Positions 19,029 to 28,190 of a stretch of 64,000 bases of DNA are shown here, piece after piece (the first letter of the stretch is position 1; each line of letters begins with the position of its first letter). The DNA lies in assembly GCF_000196515.1 (NCBI RefSeq), contig NC_014248.1, positions 2,783,001-2,847,000 on the forward strand. Reading direction: 5' to 3'. The notes under the pieces were generated by a model. The model was not told the origin of the DNA. It was given only the letters and a program-made list of their open reading frames with translations, and searched no databases. Source of the DNA: 'Nostoc azollae' 0708. GTDB taxonomy: Bacteria; Cyanobacteriota; Cyanobacteriia; Cyanobacteriales; Nostocaceae. The translations under genes were made by a program, and so were the position numbers.

Positions 19029-19310
19029 ACCTGAGTCCTTACATTAAAAACAGCATAGCTTGTCAGGAATTTGGAATGGGTGGTTTATTTCCGCCATAGT
19101 GTACTAGCTTATAAAGTACATTTCTCATCTATTTTTAATGGTTGCTATATTTACATCGAACTTAGGTTAGTTAGAGTTTCCTGAACAAACGGAAAACCTG
19201 GATAAATCAATGTTATTGTCAGCAATACCAGGATAAATATTTATTAGGGTGGATGAATTACGAAGATAAGGAATTATAAAATTTGCCAGAGTCTTTCACT
19301 TCTGTGATGT

Positions 19311-19340
19311 AAGGTTTGGCAAAACACCAAGCCTTTTTTA
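19311..19340 (+). terminator. Intrinsic terminator
   Basis: Stem AAGGTTTGG pairs with CCAAGCCTT (one G-T pair) around the loop CAAAACA, followed by a T-run. It is oriented for rightward transcription. Confidence 0.7.
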
Positions 19341-19605
19341 TACTTTTTTTGTGCAAAAAAATCGGTTAAAATCTCAGAAAAAAACCCAGAAAGGGATTTT
19401 TAGTTCAAAATCTCAATTTCAACATAAAAAATGATATTAGCTTTCAGAAAGCAAAATTTCTTCAGCACTGAAGGAAAGTCCTCTTATGCAAAGTTATAAA
19501 TCTCATTCATACTGGCTTGCTAGGTTGTAGATTCATCCTTAAGGAGGATGTGAAAATTGCTGAATATTTATAAAGTAAGCTATATTTTACCCTGAGTGAA
19601 GTCTG

Positions 19606-19640
19606 GGCTTGGAAGAGAAACCAAGCCTTTTTATTTTTTA
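19606..19640 (+). terminator. Intrinsic terminator
   Basis: Stem GGCTTGG pairs with CCAAGCC around AAGAGAAA and is followed by TTTTTATTTTTT. It points rightward and shares the CCAAGCCTTTTT right half with the terminator 290 bp upstream. It lies immediately beyond the stop codon of the leftward hydrolase gene, for which it is the wrong way round. Confidence 0.75.
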
Positions 19641-19641
19641 A

Positions 19642-21282
19642 TCAATTTTTCATCAACCCTGGGATCAAACCCAATGCAGTGGGTGGAACTTCGGTAAGTA
19701 GACGAAATGGGAAAACAGGAGTTGAAGCTATTTGAGCATAATCAGGGGTCAGAAAAACAGCATATTTACTCGCTTCTGCAGTTGACTGTGCTGCCATTGC
19801 TAAAGTAACAGCCTTGACATATTTGCGAACATCAGCCGCTTGCTTACCCACTACTTCCCGACTGGAAATGGATGGGTTTGTTTTTTCTTGTGAATCAGAA
19901 GTAACGCTAGGATCTACCACACTGAGATGAGTACCACCAACCGCAGCTACCAACCATTTAGGAGAGGGAATTTTTGCAAAACTGATAATTTGTTCGCTGA
20001 AAGCTGGAGTGATGTCATCAGCTGAACCAGTCAAAACTAGAGTCGGTACTTTTACCTTTGTTAAACCGGTGTCGCCAAATAATAAAGAAGTTGCAGGATT
20101 TAAGGCTACTATTTGTTTTATTCTCTCATCTCGGAATTGGTAGCTATTCTCTGGTAATTTTTTAGCTACACATAAAAAACCCTCTACCAAAGTTAATTTA
20201 GCTGCTTTTTGCTCACAGCTTTGTTTAAGATTGGCAATTTGGAACTCACCACCGGCTAATGCTAAAGCTGTAGTACCACCAAAAGAAAAACCAACAACCA
20301 TGACATTATTAGTGGCCAATTTTCCTTGTAATGGATTATCAGTGATTTTGTTAAGTTTTTCTAATTCATCAATAACAAAACTAATATCTTGGGGACGGGC
20401 TAAAAATTCCTGGGGATTTAAGGAATTTATACCTTTGTTAGCTTTCAGATTACTACCAGGATGTTCTGGGGCTGCGACTACATAACCATGAGATGCGAGA
20501 TGTTCTGCTAAATAGCGTAAATCTGTGCGAACTAAGCCAAAACCATGAGAAAGGACAATTACTGGTTTTTCGGTATTGGCAGAATTTGACCAGTAAATGT
20601 CGAGGGGGATTTTACGTTGGCGCTTTTCATCATTTAAATTTACGTTTAATATTTGTACCTGGCTGCTTCCCGGTTGTGTAGGGTCTAGGGAATAAGCAAG
20701 TTTTATTTTGCTAGGGTCTATTCGGGGAGTCATAGCCAGCATAAACTGCTGAGTCCGCCAAAAAGCCATATTTAAACTTCTCGCCACTGTTAAAGCTTGT
20801 GGTACGTTAATTTCTAGGTTTTGGCTGGGGTAAGCAGCAATAAAACTGAGTACAGATAGACCTTGGGATGAATTAGCACCTAAAATTAAACCTCCTCTGA
20901 GTGCTTGAACTCCGGCTTTATCTTCGCGGACTAAAGCTTTGGAGATGTCATTGAGAATGGTGTTACCAAGTTGAGTATTGAGTAAGCGATTGAGGGTGAC
21001 AACATTCACTGGTACTCTGATTTTTAAACCGCGCACCAGGAAGTTGCGTTGTTGTTCAGTTAATCTTTTGGTGTAAGTTCCTAAACTAGCGGGTAATTCT
21101 CCAGTCTCCGCAGCTTTTTTTAAATCTGGAAGGGAAGCTGATTCTTCTAAAGCACCATAGCGCACAACCAGTTTCTCTGCCGCTTGTGCGGAAGTATTTG
21201 CTCCCAAAAAATTTGTAACTGCAATGGTACTCAGTACACCTGCAACTATCTTCAGATTCTTCCGGCTTTTTTCTGTAAACAT
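19642..21282 (-). CDS. DUF1400 - alpha/beta hydrolase, exported
   Basis: A 546-residue protein if started at Met 21282 (MFTEKSRKNLKIVAGVLSTI). This start is followed at once by a signal peptide ending near NTSAQAAEKL. Residues about 40-190 match DUF1400, a domain found in front of cyanobacterial lipase-like hydrolases (VRYGALEESASLPDLKKAAE). The alpha/beta hydrolase part has an oxyanion-type VLSHGFG, the nucleophile elbow VVGFSFGGT (GxSxG), an acid in VLTGSADDITP and the catalytic His in GGTHLSV. It is likely a periplasmic esterase or lipase of unknown substrate. The frame stays open for another 83 codons upstream to 21531, but that extension reads through a degenerate repeat copy and has no signal peptide, so I rejected it. 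Confidence 0.85.
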   Translation of the reverse strand: MFTEKSRKNLKIVAGVLSTIAVTNFLGANTSAQAAEKLVVRYGALEESASLPDLKKAAETGELPASLGTYTKRLTEQQRNFLVRGLKIRVPVNVVTLNRLLNTQLGNTILNDISKALVREDKAGVQALRGGLILGANSSQGLSVLSFIAAYPSQNLEINVPQALTVARSLNMAFWRTQQFMLAMTPRIDPSKIKLAYSLDPTQPGSSQVQILNVNLNDEKRQRKIPLDIYWSNSANTEKPVIVLSHGFGLVRTDLRYLAEHLASHGYVVAAPEHPGSNLKANKGINSLNPQEFLARPQDISFVIDELEKLNKITDNPLQGKLATNNVMVVGFSFGGTTALALAGGEFQIANLKQSCEQKAAKLTLVEGFLCVAKKLPENSYQFRDERIKQIVALNPATSLLFGDTGLTKVKVPTLVLTGSADDITPAFSEQIISFAKIPSPKWLVAAVGGTHLSVVDPSVTSDSQEKTNPSISSREVVGKQAADVRKYVKAVTLAMAAQSTAEASKYAVFLTPDYAQIASTPVFPFRLLTEVPPTALGLIPGLMKN

Positions 21283-21374
21283 CTTTAAACTGCACTTCAA
21301 CTTAGGGGATTGTAGCTGGTTTTGGTGTCTTTGACTACGATAAGTAGGTGAACATACAACAGGGAAGAAGGTAC

Positions 21375-21460
21375 AGGAAACAGGTAACAGGGTTGAAAGT
21401 CTCTTGGAGTATGACTTTATTTTTAAATTTTGTACCTCCTTTACTGACAATCTGCTGTAA
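21375..21460 (-). repeat. Degenerate family A element, copy 2
   Basis: It retains TTTAAATTTTGTACCTC and the terminal ATCTGCTGTA of the family, while the other end is eroded. It lies in the upstream region of the hydrolase gene and is responsible for the spurious N-terminal reading-frame extension. Confidence 0.6.
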
Positions 21461-21551
21461 TTAAACATCAAACACTCAGGAGATAGATCACCAAGTTGTT
21501 GAAGAATTTGGGGATCTGAATCCATTTTCATAAATCAGATAGGATTTTGAT

Positions 21552-22025
21552 ATGCGCCGTACCATTATTTATGGTTTAATTTTTCTGTTTTCGTTACTAA
21601 TTGTTATTATTTTGTGGCCTGTGAATGATTCTAATTGCAGTCTTGTGAATTTACTAAGTTTAAAAAAACAAAATTCCCAAATACAAGCTACCCAAGTAGT
21701 TGTTAAACCTTGGCAGGGTGAACATCATGTATATGGAATATTTAGAGTTCCTGATGAATATAAAGAACCCAATTTTTTTATGCTAACAATTCCAGATAAT
21801 CGTAAATACTGTTCTCGTCCTTTTGGATATAGCCAAAGTTATGATGATGTTTTTGCTGAACCGGGAACGCATTTAATCAAGCATTTTATCAGAAGTCGCA
21901 TTGCTGTAAAAATGATTTTTCAAGGTCTTTATTCTCAGCTTAATAATCCAAAAAACTGGACTTTGACATTTCCTAGTAGTCTGCACCGGGAGATAAATCA
22001 ACAGTATCATAATGGGCAGCAATGA
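21552..22025 (+). pseudogene. Hypothetical membrane-anchored protein, 3'-truncated
   Basis: The reading frame of 157 codons starts with a single N-terminal membrane segment (residues 3-23) and a lone Cys-containing extracytoplasmic part. I do not recognise the family. Its last 17 codons or so, from about 21981, are the antisense of the truncated M28 peptidase gene (SSLHREINQQYHNGQQ). They are therefore not its own sequence, and the true C-terminus has been lost in a deletion. The part before the junction looks intact and could still be translated, so calling it a pseudogene is a judgement. Confidence 0.5.
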
Positions 22026-22389
22026 GAATTGCACCAGCGCCTTTGTCTTTTCCCTGTTTTTGGGCAAAAATATTTACTCCAGTGGGTAATTTTTCGATTT
22101 GAGGTTTCCAGCCGGATTTTTGTAATTCATTTGTGATATACCTAGCTCTATGCGATCGTTCTTTTGGTGTATATCGTTGAAAATTCAACTTTCGAATGTG
22201 TGCCAAAAGTCTATCAGCAGAAACTAATAGAGTATTAGTATTTTTATTTTGAGGTTGTGGTTGAGGCTGTTGTTTAGGAGTAGTTTCAACGATAGGTAAA
22301 GTTTCAGGATGTGGGAAAAAACTAGTGCTCCCCATCAAGGCTATTGTTGTAACCAACATTAACAATATTAGCCAAAGCCATTTTTTCAT
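21973..22389 (-). pseudogene. M28-family aminopeptidase, truncated after the first metal ligands
   Basis: Starting at Met 22389 (MKKWLWLILLMLVTTIALMG) there is a signal anchor, a Gln/Pro-rich linker, and the beginning of an M28 zinc peptidase. The domain is recognisable up to AHYDTVDLSPGAD, whose His and Asp would be the first metal ligands. The family continues with Asp-Asn and another 150 or more residues; here a Tyr and a TAG follow immediately. The rest of the gene is missing because of a deletion that joined it to the convergent gene at about 21981. It cannot be an active peptidase. An upstream Met at 22428 is possible but fits the signal peptide less well. Confidence 0.8.
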
Positions 22390-22534
22390 GATCATTTCCC
22401 CTGACTTTCCGACTCCAACATAACGCAAACATTCTAGGATTCACAGTTTAGTTAGCGTGAAGTTACAGATGGAATAGATTCATTAACTTCCTGTTTCAGC
22501 TTGCTCAATTTATCATGCAAGTAAGATTTAATAT

Positions 22535-22620
22535 CCCACATTCCGCACTTCAATAAGCAGCATGAATAAACTACATTCACAGTAAATTCAAAACGATAGT
22601 TTTTAAGCCACATTCCGCAC
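22535..22620. repeat. Two direct copies of an IS1634-type terminal motif
   Basis: CCCACATTCCGCAC at 22535-22548 and GCCACATTCCGCAC at 22607-22620 lie 72 bp apart in the same orientation. The same motif forms the ends of the IS at 55546-57765. No transposase sequence lies here, so these are solo ends or scars of past insertions. Confidence 0.6.
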
Positions 22621-22696
22621 TTTATTTTGTAAAATAGATACAAGTTTTTATCTCCGTATTTACTTATCTTTAGATAGATTCCTTTTTTTTGGTCAC

Positions 22697-25000
22697 TTAC
22701 TGATTACAAGCGAGCGCTTGAATAATAGATATGGGAACTGTGGTAAAATATTCTTGTTGAAATGTTTCTTCTTGTACTGCGACTAAAAATCGATTAATCG
22801 CATTATCAGCCTTAGTTTCGTTACTCATCACAGAATTCCAAGTCATTTGTAAATAATGGTCTTGACTGTGAACTATAAAACCTAGATATTTTAAAGCCTT
22901 AAATCCTAAATATAAACTCAAGTCGCTGATACCCAATTTATTTAAAAGCTGCACGCGCGTAACTTGTTCATTTGTACGCTGCAAGTATTTAGCAATTCCC
23001 ACCAGCATCAGCCAAATTTCTTTGGGCTTTGGTTTTTGGGGTTTTGACCAAGCTAAGGCTAGTTGTTGTTGATTATAAATCGACCTTCTTAACCATGCCC
23101 TTAAATCATCCCAACTCTTAGGACAAGATTCAATAAGCAATATTTCGTTTTTCTTATTTACTTCTGATAATTGCTGATTTCGCCAATCTAAAATCAATGC
23201 TGAATTCTGATTTTTGACTTCTGATTCTACAGAGGAACGCACAGCAATTAATCTAATTTCATAGCCTTTTTTAAAGCTGTTATAGTCTATTTCTGCGATA
23301 CAATCACATCTACCCATAGGCAATTCTTCTTTATAATGTCCCCACCAAATCCCAGGAAAAGAGTTTTTACTAGAATCATCCCGAATATCAAACTCAGTTT
23401 TTATGTACTGGATTTTTTTGCCATGTAAGTCCTGTTGATTACGATGCCAAGAATTTTCAAACCAACAATTTTTAATTAATAGTTTGGGAATTGGGTTTCC
23501 CATTCCACAAGGTTCTAAAATTTTGAGTTCTAAAAATAAGTTTTTACCCAAATCTGCAACTGTCACCACCACATCTGCTTGTACTGTGGGTGTAAGGTCA
23601 ATTCCTCGTAAAGATTGCCGTAATTTTTGATTAATTGCATCTGTAAACAAAGGAATATTTTCAACCAACAAACTCAAACCTGCTGCAAAAGGATGTCCAC
23701 CAAAACGATGTAATAAATGTGCTTGTTCTTTAACTAACTGATATAAATCAACAGAATTAATAGAACGCGCAGAACCTCGTGCAAAAATTGGTTCAGATTC
23801 TCCACTTTCTGTACTTAATAAAATCGTCGGACGGCCTGTTTCTTGTGCTACCTGTCCAGCGACTAAACCTAACACACCTACAGCCCATTGTGGATCTTCT
23901 AGAACGATGACGCTGGTAGTTGATAAATCTAATTGAGAGACTTTTTGTAAGACTTGATTTTGGACATCTTTTTGTAATGACTTGCGACGAGTGTTAGCTA
24001 ATTCTGTTTCTTCTGCGAGTTGATGACAACGTTTAATATCTTGACTTGTTAATAATTCTACGCAAAATCTAGCGTCACCATGTATACGACTAACGGCATT
24101 AATACGTGGTCCCAAACCAAAAGAAATATCTGTGGGGCGATCACCACTTTTTTGGCATAATTCTAATAATTTCCCTACTCCTGGGCGTCTGCGTTCTGCA
24201 ACTGGTTTTTTATAATCTCCTTGGAGTTGTTGAATCCCCAACTGTGCCAAATAGCGACAATCACCACTCAATTGTACCAAATCGGCAATTAAACCTACCG
24301 CTACTAAATCTAATAAATCAGTTAAGGGATTTTCCGGTACATCTGGCAAAGTTTTATATAGTGCTTCCACTAATTTATAAGCTACCGCTACTCCAGAAAG
24401 ATGAAATAATGGATGTTCTTTTGGTAAATAACGCGGGTTGATAATTGCAACAACTGGTGGACGTTCGGACGGTAAGGTATGATGGTCTGTAACGATGACA
24501 TCTATTCCTAATTGTTGTGCATAAATAATCTCATCTATATTTGTGCTTCCTGTGTCACAAGTAACAATTAATCTACAACCTTGTTTAGCTAAGTTGTCAA
24601 TTCCTGCTAAATTAAGTCCGTGAGATTCAGTTAAACGATTAGGTATGTAATAAATTAACTGTTGATGTTGAATAAAAAATTGTCCTAAACCGTCCCATAA
24701 AACAGCAGTAGAGGTAATCCCATCAGCGTCAAAATCTCCCCAAATAGCAACTTTCTCATTAGCTTCACCAGCGTTTTTTAAGCGTTGCGTTGCTAAATTC
24801 ATCTCTGTCTCAAGTTCAAACAGGCTTGCTGGTTGATAAGCTTGAAAATTAACAAATGTTGCTAGTTCTTCTGTATCTTTGATTCCCCGTTGCCAAAGTA
24901 ATTGAGCAGCAAAAATTCCACTTGATAGAGGTGTGTACTGTTTCACCGCTTCGATAAACGACTTAGGCGGTTGTTCTGTTTCTGCTAAAATCCACTGCAT
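22697..25000 (-). CDS. recJ: Single-stranded-DNA-specific exonuclease RecJ
   Basis: A 767-residue DHH-superfamily 5'-3' exonuclease used in recombination and mismatch repair. Motif I is WGDFDADGITST near residue 90, the VTDHH motif is near 170, and the DHHA1 motif RFGGHPFAAGLSL is near 430. The C-terminal extension of about 180 residues, rich in Trp and Lys, is usual in cyanobacterial RecJ. The frame is intact. The next gene on the same strand (a PD-(D/E)XK nuclease) ends 48 bp upstream of this start, so the two nuclease genes probably form an operon. Confidence 0.95.
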   Translation of the reverse strand: MQWILAETEQPPKSFIEAVKQYTPLSSGIFAAQLLWQRGIKDTEELATFVNFQAYQPASLFELETEMNLATQRLKNAGEANEKVAIWGDFDADGITSTAVLWDGLGQFFIQHQQLIYYIPNRLTESHGLNLAGIDNLAKQGCRLIVTCDTGSTNIDEIIYAQQLGIDVIVTDHHTLPSERPPVVAIINPRYLPKEHPLFHLSGVAVAYKLVEALYKTLPDVPENPLTDLLDLVAVGLIADLVQLSGDCRYLAQLGIQQLQGDYKKPVAERRRPGVGKLLELCQKSGDRPTDISFGLGPRINAVSRIHGDARFCVELLTSQDIKRCHQLAEETELANTRRKSLQKDVQNQVLQKVSQLDLSTTSVIVLEDPQWAVGVLGLVAGQVAQETGRPTILLSTESGESEPIFARGSARSINSVDLYQLVKEQAHLLHRFGGHPFAAGLSLLVENIPLFTDAINQKLRQSLRGIDLTPTVQADVVVTVADLGKNLFLELKILEPCGMGNPIPKLLIKNCWFENSWHRNQQDLHGKKIQYIKTEFDIRDDSSKNSFPGIWWGHYKEELPMGRCDCIAEIDYNSFKKGYEIRLIAVRSSVESEVKNQNSALILDWRNQQLSEVNKKNEILLIESCPKSWDDLRAWLRRSIYNQQQLALAWSKPQKPKPKEIWLMLVGIAKYLQRTNEQVTRVQLLNKLGISDLSLYLGFKALKYLGFIVHSQDHYLQMTWNSVMSNETKADNAINRFLVAVQEETFQQEYFTTVPISIIQALACNQ

Positions 25001-25048
25001 TGAACTATTTAAAAGTGAAGAATTAAAAATAAGACATATTTTGATATT

Positions 25049-25855
25049 TTATGAAAATGAAATTTCTGGGATATTATCAATATTGGGTAATAAATTTGAA
25101 TTTATTTCTACTGAATTACTTGATTGAGAGTAACAACGAAAAGCATATTGACAAGATTCACAATATTTTTTAACTGCTGGTATTTGGGGGAAGGGTTGAT
25201 TTTTTTGATATCCTTCTAACCATTTATTTAAACTAACAAGTATGTAATTTAGGTCCTGTTCTGTTTTTTGGTGTTCTTGGATATTGTAATTAAATCGAAT
25301 GCTTTTAGTTTTGCCCTTAGCTTGGACAAACCAGTAAATCATAGATATGTTTCCTGGTAAATAATTGCTAGTTTCTACTAGAACATACATATAAAGCCGT
25401 GTTTGCCAACTTTTTGCTAAAATGCCTTTATTTGGGGGTTGGGGATAGGTTTTCCAATCCAGAACTTGTGCTTTCTGGTTATCTGTAATTAACAAATCAT
25501 AGATAACTGTGAGTAAGTAATCTTGAATTTGCAAAGTGCGATAGTGTTCACTTTCACGGAAAGTTTCTTCATCAGTGTTAGGTGCTAATATTTCTGGTGC
25601 AACTTTAGCAAAAGATGTCACCCATTTTTGCAGTTGAGCATCTGTTTGGAGAAAACTATTAATTGGTAAACCCATTTCTTGCTGCTGCATGAGCAAGTGA
25701 AATCGACTACCTAAAGTCTGATATTCTTCCTGTTGGGGATCTGTGGGTGTGGTGAGTTGTTCTAAGTAGGTGTGCTGGAATTTACGTGGACAAGCTGTAA
25801 GTAAGTTTAAATGTCCTTGAGAAAGTCGGAGTAGATGGGTATATGTTGGTAACAC
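25049..25855 (-). CDS. PD-(D/E)XK (RecB/Cas4-like) nuclease family protein
   Basis: A 268-residue soluble protein. The catalytic core includes QVLDWKTYPQP (Asp and Lys of the PD-(D/E)XK signature). A cysteine in LLTACPRKFQHTYL near the N-terminus and three in KKYCESCQYAFRCY at the C-terminus are placed as in RecB/AddB/Cas4-type nucleases, where four cysteines bind an [4Fe-4S] cluster. It would be a DNA exonuclease or endonuclease. It lies directly upstream of recJ on the same strand, which suggests a DNA repair role. There is no cas gene nearby, so a CRISPR function is unlikely. Confidence 0.8.
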   Translation of the reverse strand: MLPTYTHLLRLSQGHLNLLTACPRKFQHTYLEQLTTPTDPQQEEYQTLGSRFHLLMQQQEMGLPINSFLQTDAQLQKWVTSFAKVAPEILAPNTDEETFRESEHYRTLQIQDYLLTVIYDLLITDNQKAQVLDWKTYPQPPNKGILAKSWQTRLYMYVLVETSNYLPGNISMIYWFVQAKGKTKSIRFNYNIQEHQKTEQDLNYILVSLNKWLEGYQKNQPFPQIPAVKKYCESCQYAFRCYSQSSNSVEINSNLLPNIDNIPEISFS

Positions 25856-26280
25856 TTTTGATTTCTTCTTCCCGCTGCGTCATTTTTTTTGCATGGGTTA
25901 TTGACTTTTTTGGGCAGGCGCGGTACCATAATACTATCTATGCTATAATTGATTGTAAAAAAAAGCTATTTGTTTGTAAAGTAAGTAATGGTCAATTATA
26001 TAACCCTTGCATGGTCATCCTACCAGTAAAAAATAAAAAACGCAATCCTCTATGATGGGGAAATTATCAAAATTTATTTTTGCGAAATTTTCCAGTTATA
26101 GCAACGGACAAGACGGTTAGGACATCAATGTAATGATAAAACCTAGATACCAAAAGACTTTTCACGCTATCACCTCTTCCCTGCTATATGTAGCAATTAC
26201 CAAGTACCAAAAAATAAAAGGCAAAAGGTTGAATTTTTCAAGTTTCTTTCATCCTTTTACCTTTTTTATGTACCTGATGC
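25856..26280. other. Spacer with dispersed repeat family C
   Basis: About 425 bp. Around 26098-26165 it holds a copy of a repeat (AGCAACGGACAAGACGGTTAGGACATCAA, then AAAAGACTTTTCAC) that also appears near 30910-30962 and, more diverged, near 58675-58750. No gene is evident. Confidence 0.5.
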
Positions 26281-26484
26281 TTATTTCATGTTAGCCCGTG
26301 CATCCCTGACTGCAACAATAAAAAATAATACGGTGAGGGGAATGCTCAAGGCTAGGATAATGGCAGTGGTTTGGACACCTAAATCTGGTTGTCCAGAACT
26401 CAGTTCAAATACTGAACCGACAGCAGCGATCGCTGTTACACAAGAACTGCCTAAGAATAAACCGCTTTTTGGAGTTAAATACAC
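26281..26484 (-). CDS. Small two-helix membrane protein
   Basis: A 67-residue protein with two hydrophobic helices (about residues 8-28 and 40-58) and a short basic end (RDARANMK). I do not recognise a named family, though the clean frame and the position suggest a real gene. It begins 12 bp after the stop of def on the same strand, so it is almost certainly co-transcribed with def. Confidence 0.65.
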   Translation of the reverse strand: MYLTPKSGLFLGSSCVTAIAAVGSVFELSSGQPDLGVQTTAIILALSIPLTVLFFIVAVRDARANMK

Positions 26485-26496
26485 GCTCTAGATCAC

Positions 26497-27060
26497 CTAT
26501 GCTACTGGTTTCACTGCTTGATACGAGAAGCCATTTTTAGATAGCTCCTGTGCCAAACTTAAGGAATTTTCTACACGGTCTACAAATAGCACACCGTTGA
26601 GGTGATCCATTTCATGTAAAATACATCTTCCGAGTAAGTCGCCAGCTTTTAATGTCTTAGGACGACCATATTCATCTTTATAGGCGATTTCTACTACTTG
26701 GGGTCGTTTGACATCCAAATAGACTTTAGGGATGCTTAAACAACCTTCTTCAGCAACACAAAGCTCACTGCTAACCTGTTTAATGACGGGGTTGATTAAT
26801 ACCAGTGCAGGTGCTTCTGGTTTGTCTGGTTCGCAGTCGATGACAATAAGTTGTTTATTAATTCCAACTTGGGGTGCAGCCAAACCGATGCCATCCTCAC
26901 TGTACATAGTTTGCAGCATTTCCCGCACCAATTGGCGAAGTTCATCATCTATTTTGGTAACGCGCTTTGCGGGTTGACGCAGGACGCGATCGCCCAAATA
27001 ATGAAGCCTCAAAGGTGGATTTTTTAATTTTTTCTTTTCTACAGCAATATCAGAGGGCAT
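26497..27060 (-). CDS. def: Peptide deformylase
   Basis: A 187-residue metalloenzyme that removes the formyl group from the N-terminal methionine of new proteins. All three family motifs are present: GIGLAAPQVGI (57-67), EEGCLSIP with the metal ligand Cys107, and HEMDH (His149, Glu150, His153). An N-terminal extension of about 15 residues is usual in cyanobacteria. A small membrane protein gene follows closely downstream. Confidence 0.95.
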   Translation of the reverse strand: MPSDIAVEKKKLKNPPLRLHYLGDRVLRQPAKRVTKIDDELRQLVREMLQTMYSEDGIGLAAPQVGINKQLIVIDCEPDKPEAPALVLINPVIKQVSSELCVAEEGCLSIPKVYLDVKRPQVVEIAYKDEYGRPKTLKAGDLLGRCILHEMDHLNGVLFVDRVENSLSLAQELSKNGFSYQAVKPVA

Positions 27061-27169
27061 GATTCTCGTGGCTTAATAGTGAATGTCTTACTAAATTTAA
27101 TTCTAACCTCAGTTGGTAGGGGACTAAGGACTGGGGAATATCAGGGAAATGGGGAAGTAATTTTCCTAA

Positions 27170-27240
27170 TGCCCAATTACCAATTACCAATTACCAATTA
27201 CCAATTACCAATTACCAATTACCAATTACCAATTACTATT
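27170..27240. repeat. Heptamer array (CAATTAC)n
   Basis: About nine copies of CAATTAC lie directly upstream of ftsX, ending only about 12 bp before its start codon. The array therefore forms its 5' leader and leaves little room for a ribosome-binding site. Confidence 0.9.
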
Positions 27241-27251
27241 TTAAATTTTCA

Positions 27252-28151
27252 ATGTTGAAATTTCTGACTAAATTAGACTACTTGCTGAAAGAAACTTTCC
27301 TGGGGTTGTTGCGGGGAGGGTGGATGAATTGGGCTGCTGTCAGTACGGTGACGGTGTTATTATTTTTGGTTGGATTAAGTCTGCAAACTTCTTGGCAAGT
27401 AGAAGGACTCCTCAAGCAGTTCGGTAGTCAGTTGCAATTATCTGTTTATCTGGAATCGGGTATTCAAGCTGTCAATATTGAACCATTGGTAGCAAATATG
27501 CCGGAAGTAGCTTCTGTTGAAGTAATTACTAAAGAACAAGCTTGGACAAAGTTGGTTAAAGAACTGGGTTTGACTGATATTGAAGGTGCTAACCAACAAC
27601 TAGGGGGTAATCCTCTGGTGGATGAGATGAAGGTAAAAGCCTTGAATCCGCAAGTTGTGCCTAATTTAGCGACGCGGTTAGCTAAATTGGAAGGTGTGGA
27701 TGTGGTGCAGTATATAGATGAAGCGGTAAAACGTATTGCTCAGTTGCATAGGGGTTTAAGTTGGGTTACTTTAACCATTACCATTATTTTGACTTCAACT
27801 GCGATCGCAGTGACAACGACAACTATTCGCTTGATTGTCATGGCACGTCGTCGGGAAATTGAAATGATGCAACTGGTGGGAGCAACTTCTGCTTGGATTT
27901 ACCTACCATTTATTTTACAAGGAATTTCCTTTGGTTTGGTTGGTGCTGCGATCTCTTGGAGTTTCACTTCTCTAACTCAACAATTCCTTAACCGCTTACT
28001 AGCTAACCAACCCGATTTTCTCCAATTTATTAGCAAGGGTTTACAACTCACTGCCTACCAAACTTTATTGCTGCCTCTAATTCTCTTAGGATTTGGTGCA
28101 GTAGTAGGATTAATGGGTAGCTTATTCGCTGTTCGTAAATTCGCTAGGTAA
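27252..28151 (+). CDS. ftsX: Cell division ABC transporter permease FtsX
   Basis: A 299-residue permease with a cytosolic N-terminus, a first membrane helix (about 28-48), a large extracytoplasmic loop (about 50-165; VYLESGIQAVNIEPLVANMP) and three further helices (about 170-195, 215-240 and 265-290). MARRREIEMMQLVGAT is the typical cytosolic loop after the second helix. FtsX works with the ATPase FtsE to activate cell-wall hydrolases during division. No ftsE is adjacent, which is common in cyanobacteria. The start is the ATG right after the heptamer array. Confidence 0.92.
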   Translation: MLKFLTKLDYLLKETFLGLLRGGWMNWAAVSTVTVLLFLVGLSLQTSWQVEGLLKQFGSQLQLSVYLESGIQAVNIEPLVANMPEVASVEVITKEQAWTKLVKELGLTDIEGANQQLGGNPLVDEMKVKALNPQVVPNLATRLAKLEGVDVVQYIDEAVKRIAQLHRGLSWVTLTITIILTSTAIAVTTTTIRLIVMARRREIEMMQLVGATSAWIYLPFILQGISFGLVGAAISWSFTSLTQQFLNRLLANQPDFLQFISKGLQLTAYQTLLLPLILLGFGAVVGLMGSLFAVRKFAR

Positions 28152-28190
28152 TTCGTAATTCGTAATTGTTTTCTCTACACCCCTAAACCC

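Larger units (their letters stand above)
19029..19641. other. Gene-free region with two rightward terminators
   Basis: About 610 bp between the dead IS66 gene and the leftward hydrolase gene. No protein gene longer than about 14 codons is evident on the + strand. Two hairpin-plus-T-run terminators at 19311-19340 and 19606-19640 both point rightward, away from any annotated + gene. A further small hairpin (ATCCT...AGGAT) lies near 19530-19550. The pattern suggests one or two short non-coding transcripts of about 150-300 nt. This is an inference without expression evidence. Confidence 0.5.

Noticed and set aside
25049-25855. Cas4
   Set aside because: The Cys and PD-(D/E)XK arrangement is shared with RecB/AddB-like nucleases, and there are no cas genes or arrays in the window.
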